Source: Mycolicibacterium thermoresistibile
Lineage (GTDB): Bacteria > Actinomycetota > Actinomycetes > Mycobacteriales > Mycobacteriaceae
DNA: 64,000 nt
Reading direction: 5' to 3'
Assembly (NCBI RefSeq): GCF_900187065.1
Contig: NZ_LT906483.1
Span: forward strand, 186,001 to 250,000
A program made the position numbers and the translations under genes. Below are positions 1 through 10,008 of the stretch, piece by piece. The notes under the pieces are model-generated. The model ran no database searches, was not told where the DNA came from, and saw only the letters and a program-made list of their open reading frames with translations. Positions within the stretch are counted from its first letter, which is position 1. Each line of letters opens with the position of its first letter.

Positions 1-1501
1 CCCGCACCGGGGAGCGGACGTCACCGGAGGCGCACTCCGGCTGATCGACGTCCCGCCACGACCGCACACAGCCGTTGACGAACATCTCCGGTTTGGCGTT
101 GGGCGCCTGCGCCAGCGAGGGTTTGAGATTCGCCGGAACCGGCCGCGGCTGGGTGGAGGCCGCCACCGCCGCCCGGATCTGTTCGCGCGGGGTCAACGGG
201 CGCGGTTCGGGGACGGGAGCCGAGATCGCCGCCGGGGCCGCCGCCTCACCCGCGCCGACCGGGACCGGCCGGATCGCCAACAGCACCAACGCCGCGCACA
301 CCGCCGTCGCGGTCGCCACCGCACCGACCGCCAGGCTGCGCACCGTCGAGGACCGCAACGCCTCGGCGAACCGCGCCGGATTCTCGACGAGGTGCAGCGT
401 CATGATCGCCAACCCCAGCGACACCAGCACCATCGCCAGGTTGCCGGCCAGCCCGATGTCCCTGCCGAACAGAGCCGGCGCCAGGATCAGCACCGGCCAG
501 TGCCACAAATACCACGAGTACGACACCCGGCCGATCGACCGCATCACCGGTGTGGACAGGAACCGTCCGGCGCCCAGATCGGGGGTGGCGCAGCCGGCGA
601 TGATCACCAGCGCGGTCCCGAACACCGGCAGCAGCGCCGCGGTCCCCGGATACGGGGTGGCCTCGTCGACCTGCGTGCAGGTGAGCGCGATGAGCGCCAG
701 CCCGCCCCAGCCGACCACCGCCGCCGACACCGCCGGCAGCCGTCGCCACCACGGGATCGTCAACGCCACCAGACCGCCCACCGCCAGTTCCCAGGCGCGG
801 CTGGGCAGCCCGAAGAACGCCCACGACGGCGACGACTCGGTCAGCGTCAGCGACACTCCGAACGACACCGCGCCGACTGCGGTGAGTGCCACCAGATACG
901 GCGTCGCCGACCGCATCGCCGCCACCCCGGCCAGCCGGGTGGTGCGGCCCAGCAGCCACACCGTCGCCAGGATCAGCGCCGGCCACACCAGGTAGAACTG
1001 CTCCTCCACACCCAGTGACCAGTAGTGCTGCAGCGGTGAGGGCTCCGTCGTCGACAGATAGTCGGTGCCCTCGATCGCGAACCGGTAGTTGCCGACGTAC
1101 AGGGCGGCGGCGATGCCGTCGCCGATCACGCTGCGGGCCTGCAGCGGGGGCAACAGCAGCACCGACAACACCACGGTGGCGGTCAGCACCGTCGCCGCGG
1201 CGGGCAGCAGCCGGCGCGCCCGGGCCGCGTAGAACCGCGCCAGCCGCACGGTGCCGGTGTTGGCGGCCTCCCGCCACAGCAGCCCGGTGATCAGGAAACC
1301 GGAGATGACGAAGAAGACGTCGACGCCGATGAACCCGCCGCCCATACCGGGCAGCCCGGCATGGAACAGCACCACGGCGATCACCGCGACCGCGCGCAGC
1401 CCCTCGATGTCGGGGCGGAAATGCCAGTCCGGCCGACGTCGTCCGCTCGCGGGAGCTCCGCGTCGGGCCGCTGAACGGGGGACGGTGGCGACTCTGTTCA
1501 C
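1..1501 (-). CDS. membrane acyltransferase 3 family protein with C-terminal SGNH module (3' end beyond window)
   Basis: Integral-membrane O-acyltransferase of the OafA/YrhL type, expected to move acyl groups onto an exported glycan or glycolipid. The frame opens with the family signature FRPDIEGLRAVAV at residues 28-40, then HAGLPGMGGGFIGVDVFFVISG, followed by repeated hydrophobic segments. The last residues inside the window (NGCVRSW, then PECASGD) resemble the Cys-containing linker that precedes the GDSHA block of an SGNH esterase domain, so that domain lies beyond the left edge. An in-frame TGA lies just upstream, leaving GTG 1501 as the only sensible start. About 500 of perhaps 650-730 residues are visible. 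It lies downstream of the glycosidase on the same strand, 83 bases away. Confidence 0.85.
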   Translation of the reverse strand, partial: MNRVATVPRSAARRGAPASGRRRPDWHFRPDIEGLRAVAVIAVVLFHAGLPGMGGGFIGVDVFFVISGFLITGLLWREAANTGTVRLARFYAARARRLLPAAATVLTATVVLSVLLLPPLQARSVIGDGIAAALYVGNYRFAIEGTDYLSTTEPSPLQHYWSLGVEEQFYLVWPALILATVWLLGRTTRLAGVAAMRSATPYLVALTAVGAVSFGVSLTLTESSPSWAFFGLPSRAWELAVGGLVALTIPWWRRLPAVSAAVVGWGGLALIALTCTQVDEATPYPGTAALLPVFGTALVIIAGCATPDLGAGRFLSTPVMRSIGRVSYSWYLWHWPVLILAPALFGRDIGLAGNLAMVLVSLGLAIMTLHLVENPARFAEALRSSTVRSLAVGAVATATAVCAALVLLAIRPVPVGAGEAAAPAAISAPVPEPRPLTPREQIRAAVAASTQPRPVPANLKPSLAQAPNAKPEMFVNGCVRSWRDVDQPECASGDVRSPVR

Positions 1502-1584
1502 TCGAACAGGGATCGTCTCACGTCAGCTACCCGAACCGTGGTATTTGACGTCGCGTCCGGAACGCGTCGGCTATCCGCCCGGCA

Positions 1585-2667
1585 CTAGTTGAACGCCAGC
1601 CAGCTGGGCAGCGCCCGTTCCCGCGAATTGCACAGCACCTGACGGGTGTCGCAGTTGCCCCGCGGGGCGCCCGCGCCGCTCCACATCCCGCCGGTGTCGC
1701 GGCGCAGCACGATCGCCGACGACCCGCCGCCGTCGAGCAGGATCGCGCTGTCCGCGCCCATCCCGCGGAACAGGTCCTGGATGTTGTCCGGGGTGTAGCT
1801 GCCGCCCTGGAACACGTAGAACTGGTCGAGTTGACGGTTGTAGCCGATCGCCGTGCGTGCCGCCGCGGGCCCGCCGTCATTGAGCTGCTCGGTCTTCCCC
1901 GGCCCGAGCAGCCCGATGCCGGCGACGGCCACGAAGCGGGTGTTGCTCTCCAAGAGTCTGAGGATCTCCGGTGACGCCGCGTCGTAGTCCGACGGATGCT
2001 TGGGCATCACCACGTACGGTTGGCCGCCGACCGGCAGGATCATCGTCGCCAGCGCCGACCAGTGCTCATTGCCGCCGGACAGGCCCTGCTTGCCGGCGTA
2101 GACCGGGGTACCGGTCACCGCGGCGTTGGCCCGCCCCAGCCCCCGGGTGTTGTCGACGTACGCGCCCAGCGGCGAGCTGCAGTTGGTGTCCCGCCAGGAG
2201 CCGCCCTTCTGCGGCCGCACGTCGAAGAAGTTGGCGTTGATCGCGACGACCGGCTGGCCGAGCACCTGCCAGGCCTGCAACGGCGGATACGTCTCAGCTG
2301 CCTGGAACAGCCCCTCGCTGGTGCGGGCCCGTGGGTCACGCTCGCACCGGGCCTGATATCCACGGTGGGTGTCGACGAGCAGCCGCGGCGCCAGCCGGGC
2401 CGAGGCGTTCTTGATGGTCAGGAAGTGGCCGCCGTTGTTGAGCGTGTACTCGCGGCCGTCGGCGGCGCGGAATGGAGCGGCGAACTTCCCGCCGAAGTTG
2501 TACACCAGGTAGGAGCCCTTGGTGTTGGCGATCGCCCCGAGCAGCAGGGCCCGGGCGTCGGGGTTGGCGCCGGCGGTCGGGACACCCACCGTCGCCGACA
2601 CGGCAGCCAACGCCGACGCGGCCAGACCAGCCGCTGCTCGGCGCAGCACCGCCATCGTCCCCGGCAC
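1585..2667 (-). CDS. exported phosphodiester glycosidase (NAGPA/DUF2233 family)
   Basis: About 360 residues. An N-terminal signal peptide (hydrophobic stretch ending VPTAGA before NPDARALLLG) is followed by a NAGPA-type domain, recognised by NANFFD, LNDGGPAAARTAIGYN and LLDGGGSS. The family hydrolyses sugar phosphodiesters; the mycobacterial substrate is unknown, but an exported position suggests envelope or extracellular polymer trimming. GTG 2667 is preferred because AGGAAGG lies six bases upstream; ATG 2655 and the upstream 2706 are alternatives. Four cysteines in the secreted part could form disulfides. The stop is TAG at 1585. Confidence 0.75.
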   Translation of the reverse strand: MPGTMAVLRRAAAGLAASALAAVSATVGVPTAGANPDARALLLGAIANTKGSYLVYNFGGKFAAPFRAADGREYTLNNGGHFLTIKNASARLAPRLLVDTHRGYQARCERDPRARTSEGLFQAAETYPPLQAWQVLGQPVVAINANFFDVRPQKGGSWRDTNCSSPLGAYVDNTRGLGRANAAVTGTPVYAGKQGLSGGNEHWSALATMILPVGGQPYVVMPKHPSDYDAASPEILRLLESNTRFVAVAGIGLLGPGKTEQLNDGGPAAARTAIGYNRQLDQFYVFQGGSYTPDNIQDLFRGMGADSAILLDGGGSSAIVLRRDTGGMWSGAGAPRGNCDTRQVLCNSRERALPSWLAFN

Positions 2668-2709
2668 CGGTTTCCTTCCTGTGGCCCGTCGGATCGCTCC
2701 CGGCAAATC

Positions 2710-2737
2710 ACAGTAATCACACCAGCCACACTGTCAA
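2710..2737 (-). promoter_or_regulatory. sigma-A-like promoter of the phosphodiester glycosidase
   Basis: Reading the minus strand, TTGACA (2737-2732) and TACTGT (2715-2710) are separated by 16 bases, a near-consensus housekeeping promoter about 40 bases upstream of the GTG start. The rest of the 2668-2948 gap is AT-richer than its surroundings and holds GAGATT AGG AAATCTC near 2874, but no further gene. Confidence 0.55.
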
Positions 2738-2948
2738 TTTGTATAACGGGCTGATCACGAAAACGTTCCAGTCGAATCGCGTTATCCCGCATCGCCTTAC
2801 GAGCAACGTCCGACGGGCGTTCCATACGGATGTCACCGCAAGTTTCGGCTGGATCCAGACGGCCGACCGATTCGGAGATTAGGAAATCTCTTTGACGGGC
2901 ACTGTGTCCTAGGACGGCGCGACCGCGCCGAGACAGAAGGAGTCAGAT

Positions 2949-3221
2949 ATGGGAACCATCATCGTTGCACTCATCGTCGGCGCATTGCTCGGTGCGTTGG
3001 CCCGGCTGATCCTTCCGGGCAAGCAGAACATCGGCATGCTCATCACGGTCCTGCTCGGCGCGGTCGGCGCGCTGCTCGGGTCGTGGATCTCCAACGCCAT
3101 GTTCGGCACCGGCGACAAGATGTTCTCCCCGATCCCCTTCGTCATCGGCCTGGTCGTGGCGGTTCTGCTGATCGCGATCTACGCCGGCGTCGCCGGACGA
3201 CGCGGCGCACCCAGGGCCTGA
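2949..3221 (+). CDS. GlsB/YeaQ/YmgE-type small membrane protein
   Basis: A 90-residue protein made of three hydrophobic segments with glycine-rich helices, starting MGTIIVALIVGALLGALAR and carrying the LPGKQNIG loop typical of the transglycosylase-associated (GlsB/YeaQ) family. The family is often stress-induced and has no established biochemical activity. An AGAAGGAG ribosome-binding site sits seven bases before ATG 2949. It is a single-gene unit: divergent from the glycosidase and convergent with pirin, with a hairpin terminator after it. Confidence 0.8.
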   Translation: MGTIIVALIVGALLGALARLILPGKQNIGMLITVLLGAVGALLGSWISNAMFGTGDKMFSPIPFVIGLVVAVLLIAIYAGVAGRRGAPRA

Positions 3222-3244
3222 TCGAACGGCCTGATCGAACCCCC

Positions 3245-3279
3245 CGATGGCGGATCGTACCCCTCGCGACCCGCCATCG
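3245..3279. terminator. bidirectional hairpin terminator between glsB-like gene and pirin
   Basis: CGATGGCGG at 3245-3253 pairs with CCGCCATCG at 3271-3279 (nine perfect pairs, 17-base loop). It lies between the ends of two convergent genes and is followed by GTTTCC on the plus strand. Confidence 0.6.
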
Positions 3280-3301
3280 TTTCCGTCTGCCGGGGCCCGG
3301 T

Positions 3302-4060
3302 TCAGCCGCCGAGACCGGTGTGCATCTCCCACACCAGGATCTCCGCCGGCCCGGTCGCGGTGACCCGGTGCCCGCCCGAGGCGGTGAACCGCACCGCGTC
3401 CCCCTCGCCCAGCGCCCCGGCACCCTCCAGGGTGACCGCGCCGCGCGCGATGAACAGATGCAGATAGCGGGCCTCGGGTAACCGCACACTGTCGCCGGGC
3501 GCCATCCGGGCGCCGTGTAGGGCGGCGTGGCGGTTGCCGATGGTGATGGCGGTCTCGCCGCGGTACCGCGGCATCCCCGAGGCGATCGGGATCAGCCCGC
3601 TGCGCAGCCGCGCGTCCTCGATCTCGAGCTGCTCGTAGCTCGGCGTCACACCGTACTCGTCGGGCAGCACCCACATCTGGATGAACCGCACCGGCTCGCG
3701 GTGCGGTTGCTCACCGGTCAGCGTCCAGGAGTCGTTCTTCTCCGAGTGCAGGATCCCGCTACCCGCCGACATCCGTTGCGCCAGCCCGGGGTAGATCACC
3801 CCGGCGTTGCCCTCGGAGTCCTGGTGCACCAGCGAACCCTGCAACACCCACGTCACGATCTCCATGTCGCGATGCGGGTGGGTGTCGAATCCCGTGCCCG
3901 GCGCCACCCGGTCGTCGTTGTTGACCAGCAGCACACCGTGGTGGGTGTTGGCCGGGTCGTAGTGGTCGGCGAACGAGAACGAATGCCTGGAGTCCAGCCA
4001 GTCGATCGTCGTCGCGAACCGGTCCCCGGCCCACCGGATGTCCATCGTCTCGGCCGGCAT
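3302..4060 (-). CDS. pirin family protein (Rv0181c-type)
   Basis: A 252-residue bicupin. The N-terminal cupin shows the iron-ligand set of pirins: THPHRDMEIVTW at about residues 60-71 and the later HSE in SGILHSEKN. The N-terminal motif DSRHSFSFADHYDP is also diagnostic. Pirins are metal-dependent proteins reported as transcription cofactors or quercetin-2,3-dioxygenases; the role here is unknown. The minus strand has TAGGCT six bases before ATG, so the transcript is probably leaderless. Confidence 0.9.
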   Translation of the reverse strand: MPAETMDIRWAGDRFATTIDWLDSRHSFSFADHYDPANTHHGVLLVNNDDRVAPGTGFDTHPHRDMEIVTWVLQGSLVHQDSEGNAGVIYPGLAQRMSAGSGILHSEKNDSWTLTGEQPHREPVRFIQMWVLPDEYGVTPSYEQLEIEDARLRSGLIPIASGMPRYRGETAITIGNRHAALHGARMAPGDSVRLPEARYLHLFIARGAVTLEGAGALGEGDAVRFTASGGHRVTATGPAEILVWEMHTGLGG

Positions 4061-4066
4061 GACGCC

Positions 4067-4072
4067 AGCCTA
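4067..4072 (-). promoter_or_regulatory. -10 box of a leaderless pirin transcript
   Basis: The minus strand reads TAGGCT, then six bases, then ATG 4060. This TANNNT spacing leaves no room for a 5' leader. Confidence 0.45.
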
Positions 4073-4080
4073 CCGGCGGT

Positions 4081-5205
4081 CTACCAGTCCGATTCGTCGT
4101 AGACGATGACGCCGCGGATGTTCTTCCCGTCGAGCATGTCCTGGTAGCCCTGGTTGATGTCCTCAAGCCGGTAGGTGTTGGTCACCATCTCGTCGATCTT
4201 GAGCAACCCGGACTTGTACAGCGCCACCAGCCGCGGCGTCTCCACGTGCGAGCTGCCGCCACCGAAGATGTTGCCCTTCAACGTCTTCTGCAGCATGGTG
4301 AACAGGAACAGGTTGAGCTTGACGTCGACGTCGGTCATCGCGCCCATGCCGGTGACCACGCAGGTGCCGGTCTTGGCGGTCAGCGTCATCGCCTCTTCGA
4401 TGTACTCGCCGCGCATCTCGCCGACCGCGATGATGGTCTTCTCGGCCATGAACCCGTGGGTCAGCTCCAGAACCGGGTTGATCGCCTCGGCCATTGACGA
4501 GAAGACATGGGTGGCACCGAATTTCAGCGCGGTGTCGCGCTTGAACTCCACCGGGTCGATCGCGATGACGTGCTTGGCGCCGGAGATCACCGCGCCCTGC
4601 AGCGCGCTCAGGCCGATCCCGCCGACACCGACGATGACGACCGTCTCACCCGGCTGGACCTGCGCGACGTTGGTGGCCGACCCGAAGCCCGTCGGCACCG
4701 CGCAGCCCATGATCGCCGCGGTCTCGAACGGCACCTCCGGGTCGATCTTGACGACCGAGTCCTTGTGCACGGTCATGTAGGGGGCGAAGGTGCCGAGCAG
4801 GTTCATCGGCGACACCTCGGTGCTGCCGGCACGCACCCGGGAGGTGCCGTCGGCGATCGCCTTGCCGCCCAGCAGCACCGCGCCCCGGTCGCACAACGAG
4901 CGGTGGCCGCGCAGACACGGCTGGCACTGGCCGCAGGACGGGATGAACGCCAGGATGACGTGGTCGCCCTCCTGTAGGCCGGTGACGTTCTTGCCGACCT
5001 TGGTGATGACCCCGGCGCCCTCGTGCCCGCCCAACGCCGGCAGGCCGATCGGGGTGGCGCCGGTGGTCAGGTGGTAGTCGGAGTGGCACATGCCCGCGGC
5101 ATGCAGCCGGATCTGCACCTCGTCCTCGACGGGGTCACCGACGTCGATCTCGTCGACCCGGAACGGCGAGTTCAGCTCCCACAGCAGTGCGCCTTTGGTC
5201 TTCAT
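4081..5205 (-). CDS. NDMA-dependent zinc alcohol dehydrogenase (AdhE1-like)
   Basis: A 374-residue medium-chain dehydrogenase. The start MKTKGALLWELN is characteristic of the actinobacterial NDMA-dependent group. Catalytic zinc site: GMCHSD and GGHEGAG near residues 37-66; structural zinc cysteines: CGQCQPCLRGHRSLC near 90-105; Rossmann motif GVGGIGLSA near 190. It oxidises an alcohol with a tightly bound nicotinamide cofactor. M. tuberculosis adhE1 (Rv0162c) is the closest family member I can name. A KstR-like box and an ACACGTGTCAA motif upstream tie it to lipid or sterol regulation. Confidence 0.88.
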   Translation of the reverse strand: MKTKGALLWELNSPFRVDEIDVGDPVEDEVQIRLHAAGMCHSDYHLTTGATPIGLPALGGHEGAGVITKVGKNVTGLQEGDHVILAFIPSCGQCQPCLRGHRSLCDRGAVLLGGKAIADGTSRVRAGSTEVSPMNLLGTFAPYMTVHKDSVVKIDPEVPFETAAIMGCAVPTGFGSATNVAQVQPGETVVIVGVGGIGLSALQGAVISGAKHVIAIDPVEFKRDTALKFGATHVFSSMAEAINPVLELTHGFMAEKTIIAVGEMRGEYIEEAMTLTAKTGTCVVTGMGAMTDVDVKLNLFLFTMLQKTLKGNIFGGGSSHVETPRLVALYKSGLLKIDEMVTNTYRLEDINQGYQDMLDGKNIRGVIVYDESDW

Positions 5206-5213
5206 GACCGGCG

Positions 5214-5244
5214 ATCATAGAACACGTTCCAAAACACGTGTCAA
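5214..5244 (-). promoter_or_regulatory. alcohol dehydrogenase promoter with KstR-like box and ACACGTGTCAA motif
   Basis: The minus strand has a strong -10, TATGAT (5219-5214), eight bases before ATG. Overlapping it, TAGAACACGTTCCA at 5218-5231 fits the KstR consensus TnnAACnnGTTnnA exactly. Directly beyond, ACACGTGTCAA at 5234-5244 matches a motif found at two other lipid promoters in this window. A repressor on either site would cover the core promoter. Confidence 0.6.
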
Positions 5245-5363
5245 CTAGCTTTGTGACCTGCTTGTTCACCAGTTATGCACCGTCGGCCCCTTTATCGGCG
5301 ATGCTGTGGACAAGCTGATGGCCGGGGCGCCCGGTTGTCGGAACGGGCCGCGACGGTGGCGGC

Positions 5364-6260
5364 ATGGCTGAAGGTCCGTTTCTCGGCAGTGAGGCCCGCG
5401 CGGCCGGGCTGGTCACCCGACGCACCCTGCGCAGCCGGCACCGACTGATCTATCAGAACGTCTATCTGCCGGTGGGCGTGCAACTCACCGCGCAGACCCG
5501 AGCGGTGGCGGCATGGCTGTGGGCCCGCCGTGACGCCACGGTGGCCGGCCTGTCGGCCGCCGCGCTGCACGGCACCAAGTGGATCGATCCGGCGCTGCCC
5601 GCCGAGCTGATCCGCCCGTCGCCCGGCAGCCCCGACGGCATCGTGATCCACCGCGACCGGTTGGAACCCGGCGAAGTGTGCACCTTGCGGGGCATCCCGG
5701 TCACCACACCCGCGCGCACCGCCTACGACATCGGCCGCCGCCAGACCCTCACCAGGGCGGTCGTCCGGCTGGACGCGCTCGCCAATGCCACCGGCCTGAC
5801 AGCCGACGCGGTCACCGCTGTGATCGACCGGCGCCGCGGCGCCCGGGGTTTGGTGCGGTTGCGCCGCGCGGTCGGCCTGATGGACGGCGGTGCGGCGTCC
5901 CCGCCGGAGACCCGGACCCGCCTGCTGTTGCTGGCGGCGGGTTTTCCGCGGCCCCGCACCCAGGTCGTCGTGTGTGATCCGTTCGGCTACTTCATCGGCC
6001 GCATCGACATCGGGTGGCCGGAGTACAGAGTCGGCGTGGAGTACGACGGCGCCTGGCACTGGGCGGACGCCGCCGCCCACGCGCAGACCATCGACCGGGT
6101 GGCCGACCTCGAGGAACAGGGCTGGATCATCATCCGCATCAGCCGCGACATCCTGCGCTACCGCCCCGGCGTCTTCCTCGCCCGGGTTCGCAACGCGCTG
6201 CGGGCCCACGGCTGGCCGGACCACGCATCGGTTCGGCTCGACGCGCGCCTCGAACCGTGA
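5364..6260 (+). CDS. AbiEi-antitoxin-like / DUF559 endonuclease-fold protein
   Basis: A 298-residue protein. The N-terminal part (residues 1-120) has a winged-helix/AbiEi-antitoxin look (SEARAAGLVTRRTLR, VAGLSAAALHG, TTPARTAYDIG). The C-terminal part (about 185-285) resembles a Vsr/DUF559 nuclease fold: RIDIGWPEYRVGVEYDG, a distal Asp, then GWIIIRISRDIL. This architecture is common and multicopy in mycobacteria and usually lacks a partner toxin; none is seen here. DNA binding is likely and nuclease activity is inferred only from the fold. The TGA stop overlaps a palindromic element. Confidence 0.7.
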   Translation: MAEGPFLGSEARAAGLVTRRTLRSRHRLIYQNVYLPVGVQLTAQTRAVAAWLWARRDATVAGLSAAALHGTKWIDPALPAELIRPSPGSPDGIVIHRDRLEPGEVCTLRGIPVTTPARTAYDIGRRQTLTRAVVRLDALANATGLTADAVTAVIDRRRGARGLVRLRRAVGLMDGGAASPPETRTRLLLLAAGFPRPRTQVVVCDPFGYFIGRIDIGWPEYRVGVEYDGAWHWADAAAHAQTIDRVADLEEQGWIIIRISRDILRYRPGVFLARVRNALRAHGWPDHASVRLDARLEP

Positions 6261-6314
6261 GTGTCGGGTTTTGTCACGGTCGGGGCGGGCGGAGCGTGAC
6301 AAACCCCAACACTC
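6259..6314. terminator. 56-bp palindromic element / bidirectional terminator
   Basis: Arms of 20 bases, GAGTGTCGGGTTTTGTCACG (6259-6278) and CGTGACAAACCCCAACACTC (6295-6314), pair at 18 of 20 positions, with both mismatches allowing G-U pairs. It separates the convergent DUF559 gene and sigG. The upstream TGA (6258-6260) uses the first two bases of the element. Confidence 0.65.
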
Positions 6315-6321
6315 GGCGAAC

Positions 6322-7299
6322 CTAGAGCGAGTCCGGCAGGCCGAACGGCGCGAAGGACGGCATGTGGAACGCCACCACGTGCGAGATGCCCCCGGGCCCG
6401 ATCGCCAACACGTGCATCTGGAACGCCTCGTGGGTCCCGGTCTCGGGGTTGCGCAGGTACATCGCTCCGGCGGGCTGGCCGTTGGCGGTGGTCGGGATCA
6501 GCCGCATATCGCCGGGCCGTTCGGCCGGGCAGTGCGTTTTGGACAGGGTGACGATGTTCTGCGGGCCCTGATACCAGCCGTCGAACGGCGGCATCTCCCA
6601 CACCGCGTCCGCGGTGAACAACTCGACCAGCTTGTCGATGTCATAGCTCTCGAACGCGTCGATGTAGCGGGTCAACAGCTCCTGGGCCTCCGGCGACTCG
6701 GGCGGAACCAGCTCGTCGTCCTCGCTGGGGCCGACCTGATCGAGCTGCGCGCGGGCCCTCTGCAACAGGCTGTTGACCGCGGCGGTCGAGGTGTTCAGCA
6801 CCTCGGCCACCTCCGCGGCCCGCCACTGCAACACCTCCCGCAACAACAGCACCGCACGCTGCCGCGGCGGCAGATGCTGCAACGCCGCCACGAACGCCAG
6901 CCGCACCGACTCGCGGGAACCGACGATCGTCGACGGGTCGGCCGCGTCGTCGGGCAGCGGCTCCAGCCACGGCACCTCCTCACGCGCGACGATGTCGTCG
7001 GTGGGATCCGAACTCGGCGCGCCCAGCCCGGTCGGCAGCGGCCGGCGCTGACGGCCGTCCAGCGCGGTCAGGCAGGCGTTGGTGGCGATCTTGTACAGCC
7101 AGGTGCGCACCGACGCCTTGCCCTCGAACTTGTGGTGGGACTTCCAGGCCCGCAGGAAGGTCTCCTGCACCAGGTCCTCGGCGTCGTGCAACGACCCGGT
7201 CATCCGGTAGCAGTGCGCCAGCAGCTCACGGCGATACTGCTCGGCGTCGGCCAGAAAGGCGTCGGAGCCGCCGTCAGGGGGTGCGGTGAGCACAGTCAC
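6322..7299 (-). CDS. sigG: ECF RNA polymerase sigma factor SigG
   Basis: A 325-residue ECF sigma factor. Region 2 lies at about residues 20-85 (LLAHCYRMTGSLHDAEDLVQ, VRTWLYKIATNACLT) and region 4 at about 140-190 (LPPRQRAVLLLREVLQWRAAEV). A C-terminal SnoaL-like domain (about 210-325) is typical of the SigG/SigJ group and may modulate activity. It occupies the position of Rv0182c, divergent from the monoglyceride lipase gene. GTG 7299 is seven bases from a TACGCT -10 box, indicating a leaderless mRNA; GTG 7293 is a second possibility. M. tuberculosis sigG is DNA-damage inducible, and the promoter here fits that. Confidence 0.93.
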   Translation of the reverse strand: MTVLTAPPDGGSDAFLADAEQYRRELLAHCYRMTGSLHDAEDLVQETFLRAWKSHHKFEGKASVRTWLYKIATNACLTALDGRQRRPLPTGLGAPSSDPTDDIVAREEVPWLEPLPDDAADPSTIVGSRESVRLAFVAALQHLPPRQRAVLLLREVLQWRAAEVAEVLNTSTAAVNSLLQRARAQLDQVGPSEDDELVPPESPEAQELLTRYIDAFESYDIDKLVELFTADAVWEMPPFDGWYQGPQNIVTLSKTHCPAERPGDMRLIPTTANGQPAGAMYLRNPETGTHEAFQMHVLAIGPGGISHVVAFHMPSFAPFGLPDSL

Positions 7300-7306
7300 G
7301 TGTAGG

Positions 7307-7328
7307 AGCGTACGCAGCATCACCGACA
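7307..7328 (-). promoter_or_regulatory. RecA-independent DNA-damage (PafBC-type) promoter of sigG
   Basis: The minus strand reads TGTCGGTG (7328-7321), exactly eight bases, then TACGCT (7312-7307), matching the mycobacterial RecA-independent damage consensus TTGTCRGTG-N8-TANNNT except for its first T. The start codon follows seven bases later. Confidence 0.7.
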
Positions 7329-7360
7329 TCCGGCACCCCGCAATCTCCGGCCCGGCCCGC

Positions 7361-9207
<1,847 letters not shown>

Positions 9208-9223
9208 CGTCGGGTCCCTGCCA

Positions 9224-9229
9224 TACCGT
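9224..9229 (+). promoter_or_regulatory. -10 box of leaderless DUF2786 transcript
   Basis: TACCGT lies exactly seven bases before ATG 9237. Confidence 0.45.
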
Positions 9230-9236
9230 GACTGTC

Positions 9237-9986
9237 ATGAGTGACGACAAGATGCTGTCCCGCATCGCGGCGCTGCTGCGCCAGGCGGAGGGCACCGACA
9301 ACCCGCACGAGGCGGAGGCGTTCATGGCCGCCGCGCAACGGTTGGCCACCGCGACGTCGATCGACCTGGCGGTGGCCCGCGCCCACTCCGCCGAACGCAC
9401 CAAGGCCCAGATGCCGGTGCAGCGCACCATCACCATCGGCGAGGCCGGCACCAAGGGGCTGCGCACCTATGTGCAGCTGTTCGTGCTGATCGCCGCCGCC
9501 AACGACGTCAAATGCGACGTCGCCTCCAACTCGACGTTCGTCTACGCCTACGGGTTCCCCGAGGACATCGACGCCACCCACGCGCTGTACGCCAGCCTGG
9601 TCACCCAGATGGTCAAGGCGTCCGAGGCCTACATCGCCTCCGGCGCGCACCGGCCCACCCCGACCATCACCGCCCGGATCAACTTCCAGCTGGCGTTCGG
9701 CGCCCGTATCGGCCAGCGGCTGGCGCAGGCCCGCGAGGAAGCCCAGCAGGCGGCCACCGAGGACCGTGACACCGCTCCCGGCACCGCGATCGCGCTGCGG
9801 GACAAGGACCTCGAGTTGCAGGACTTCTACCGGCAGACGTCCAAGGCGCGCGGCACCTGGCGGCCCACCAGCGCCACCGCCGGCTATTCGTCGGCGGCGC
9901 GGCGGGCCGGGGACCGGGCCGGCCGGCGCGCCCGGCTGGGCCCCAGCCCGGAGTTGGCCGGCCCGCGCGCCGCACTGGACAAGTGA
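9237..9986 (+). CDS. DUF2786 domain protein (Rv0184-type)
   Basis: A 249-residue protein. Residues 1-50 hold the DUF2786 motif (MLSRIAALLRQAEGTDNPHEAEAFMAAAQRLA), a helical segment also found in phage and plasmid proteins. The middle is mostly helical with a hydrophobic core (YVQLFVLIAAANDVKCDV), and the C-terminus is Arg/Ala-rich (RRAGDRAGRRARLG), suggesting nucleic-acid contact. No enzymatic motif is recognised and its function is unknown. Its position next to the small metalloprotease-like gene is conserved with Rv0184-Rv0185. Confidence 0.8.
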   Translation: MSDDKMLSRIAALLRQAEGTDNPHEAEAFMAAAQRLATATSIDLAVARAHSAERTKAQMPVQRTITIGEAGTKGLRTYVQLFVLIAAANDVKCDVASNSTFVYAYGFPEDIDATHALYASLVTQMVKASEAYIASGAHRPTPTITARINFQLAFGARIGQRLAQAREEAQQAATEDRDTAPGTAIALRDKDLELQDFYRQTSKARGTWRPTSATAGYSSAARRAGDRAGRRARLGPSPELAGPRAALDK

Positions 9987-10008
9987 TGCGCCCGGAGTGG
10001 TCACCGAG

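Noticed and set aside
5364-6260. A complete type IV toxin-antitoxin system
   Set aside because: Only the AbiEi-like protein is present; no adjacent AbiEii-type nucleotidyltransferase is seen.
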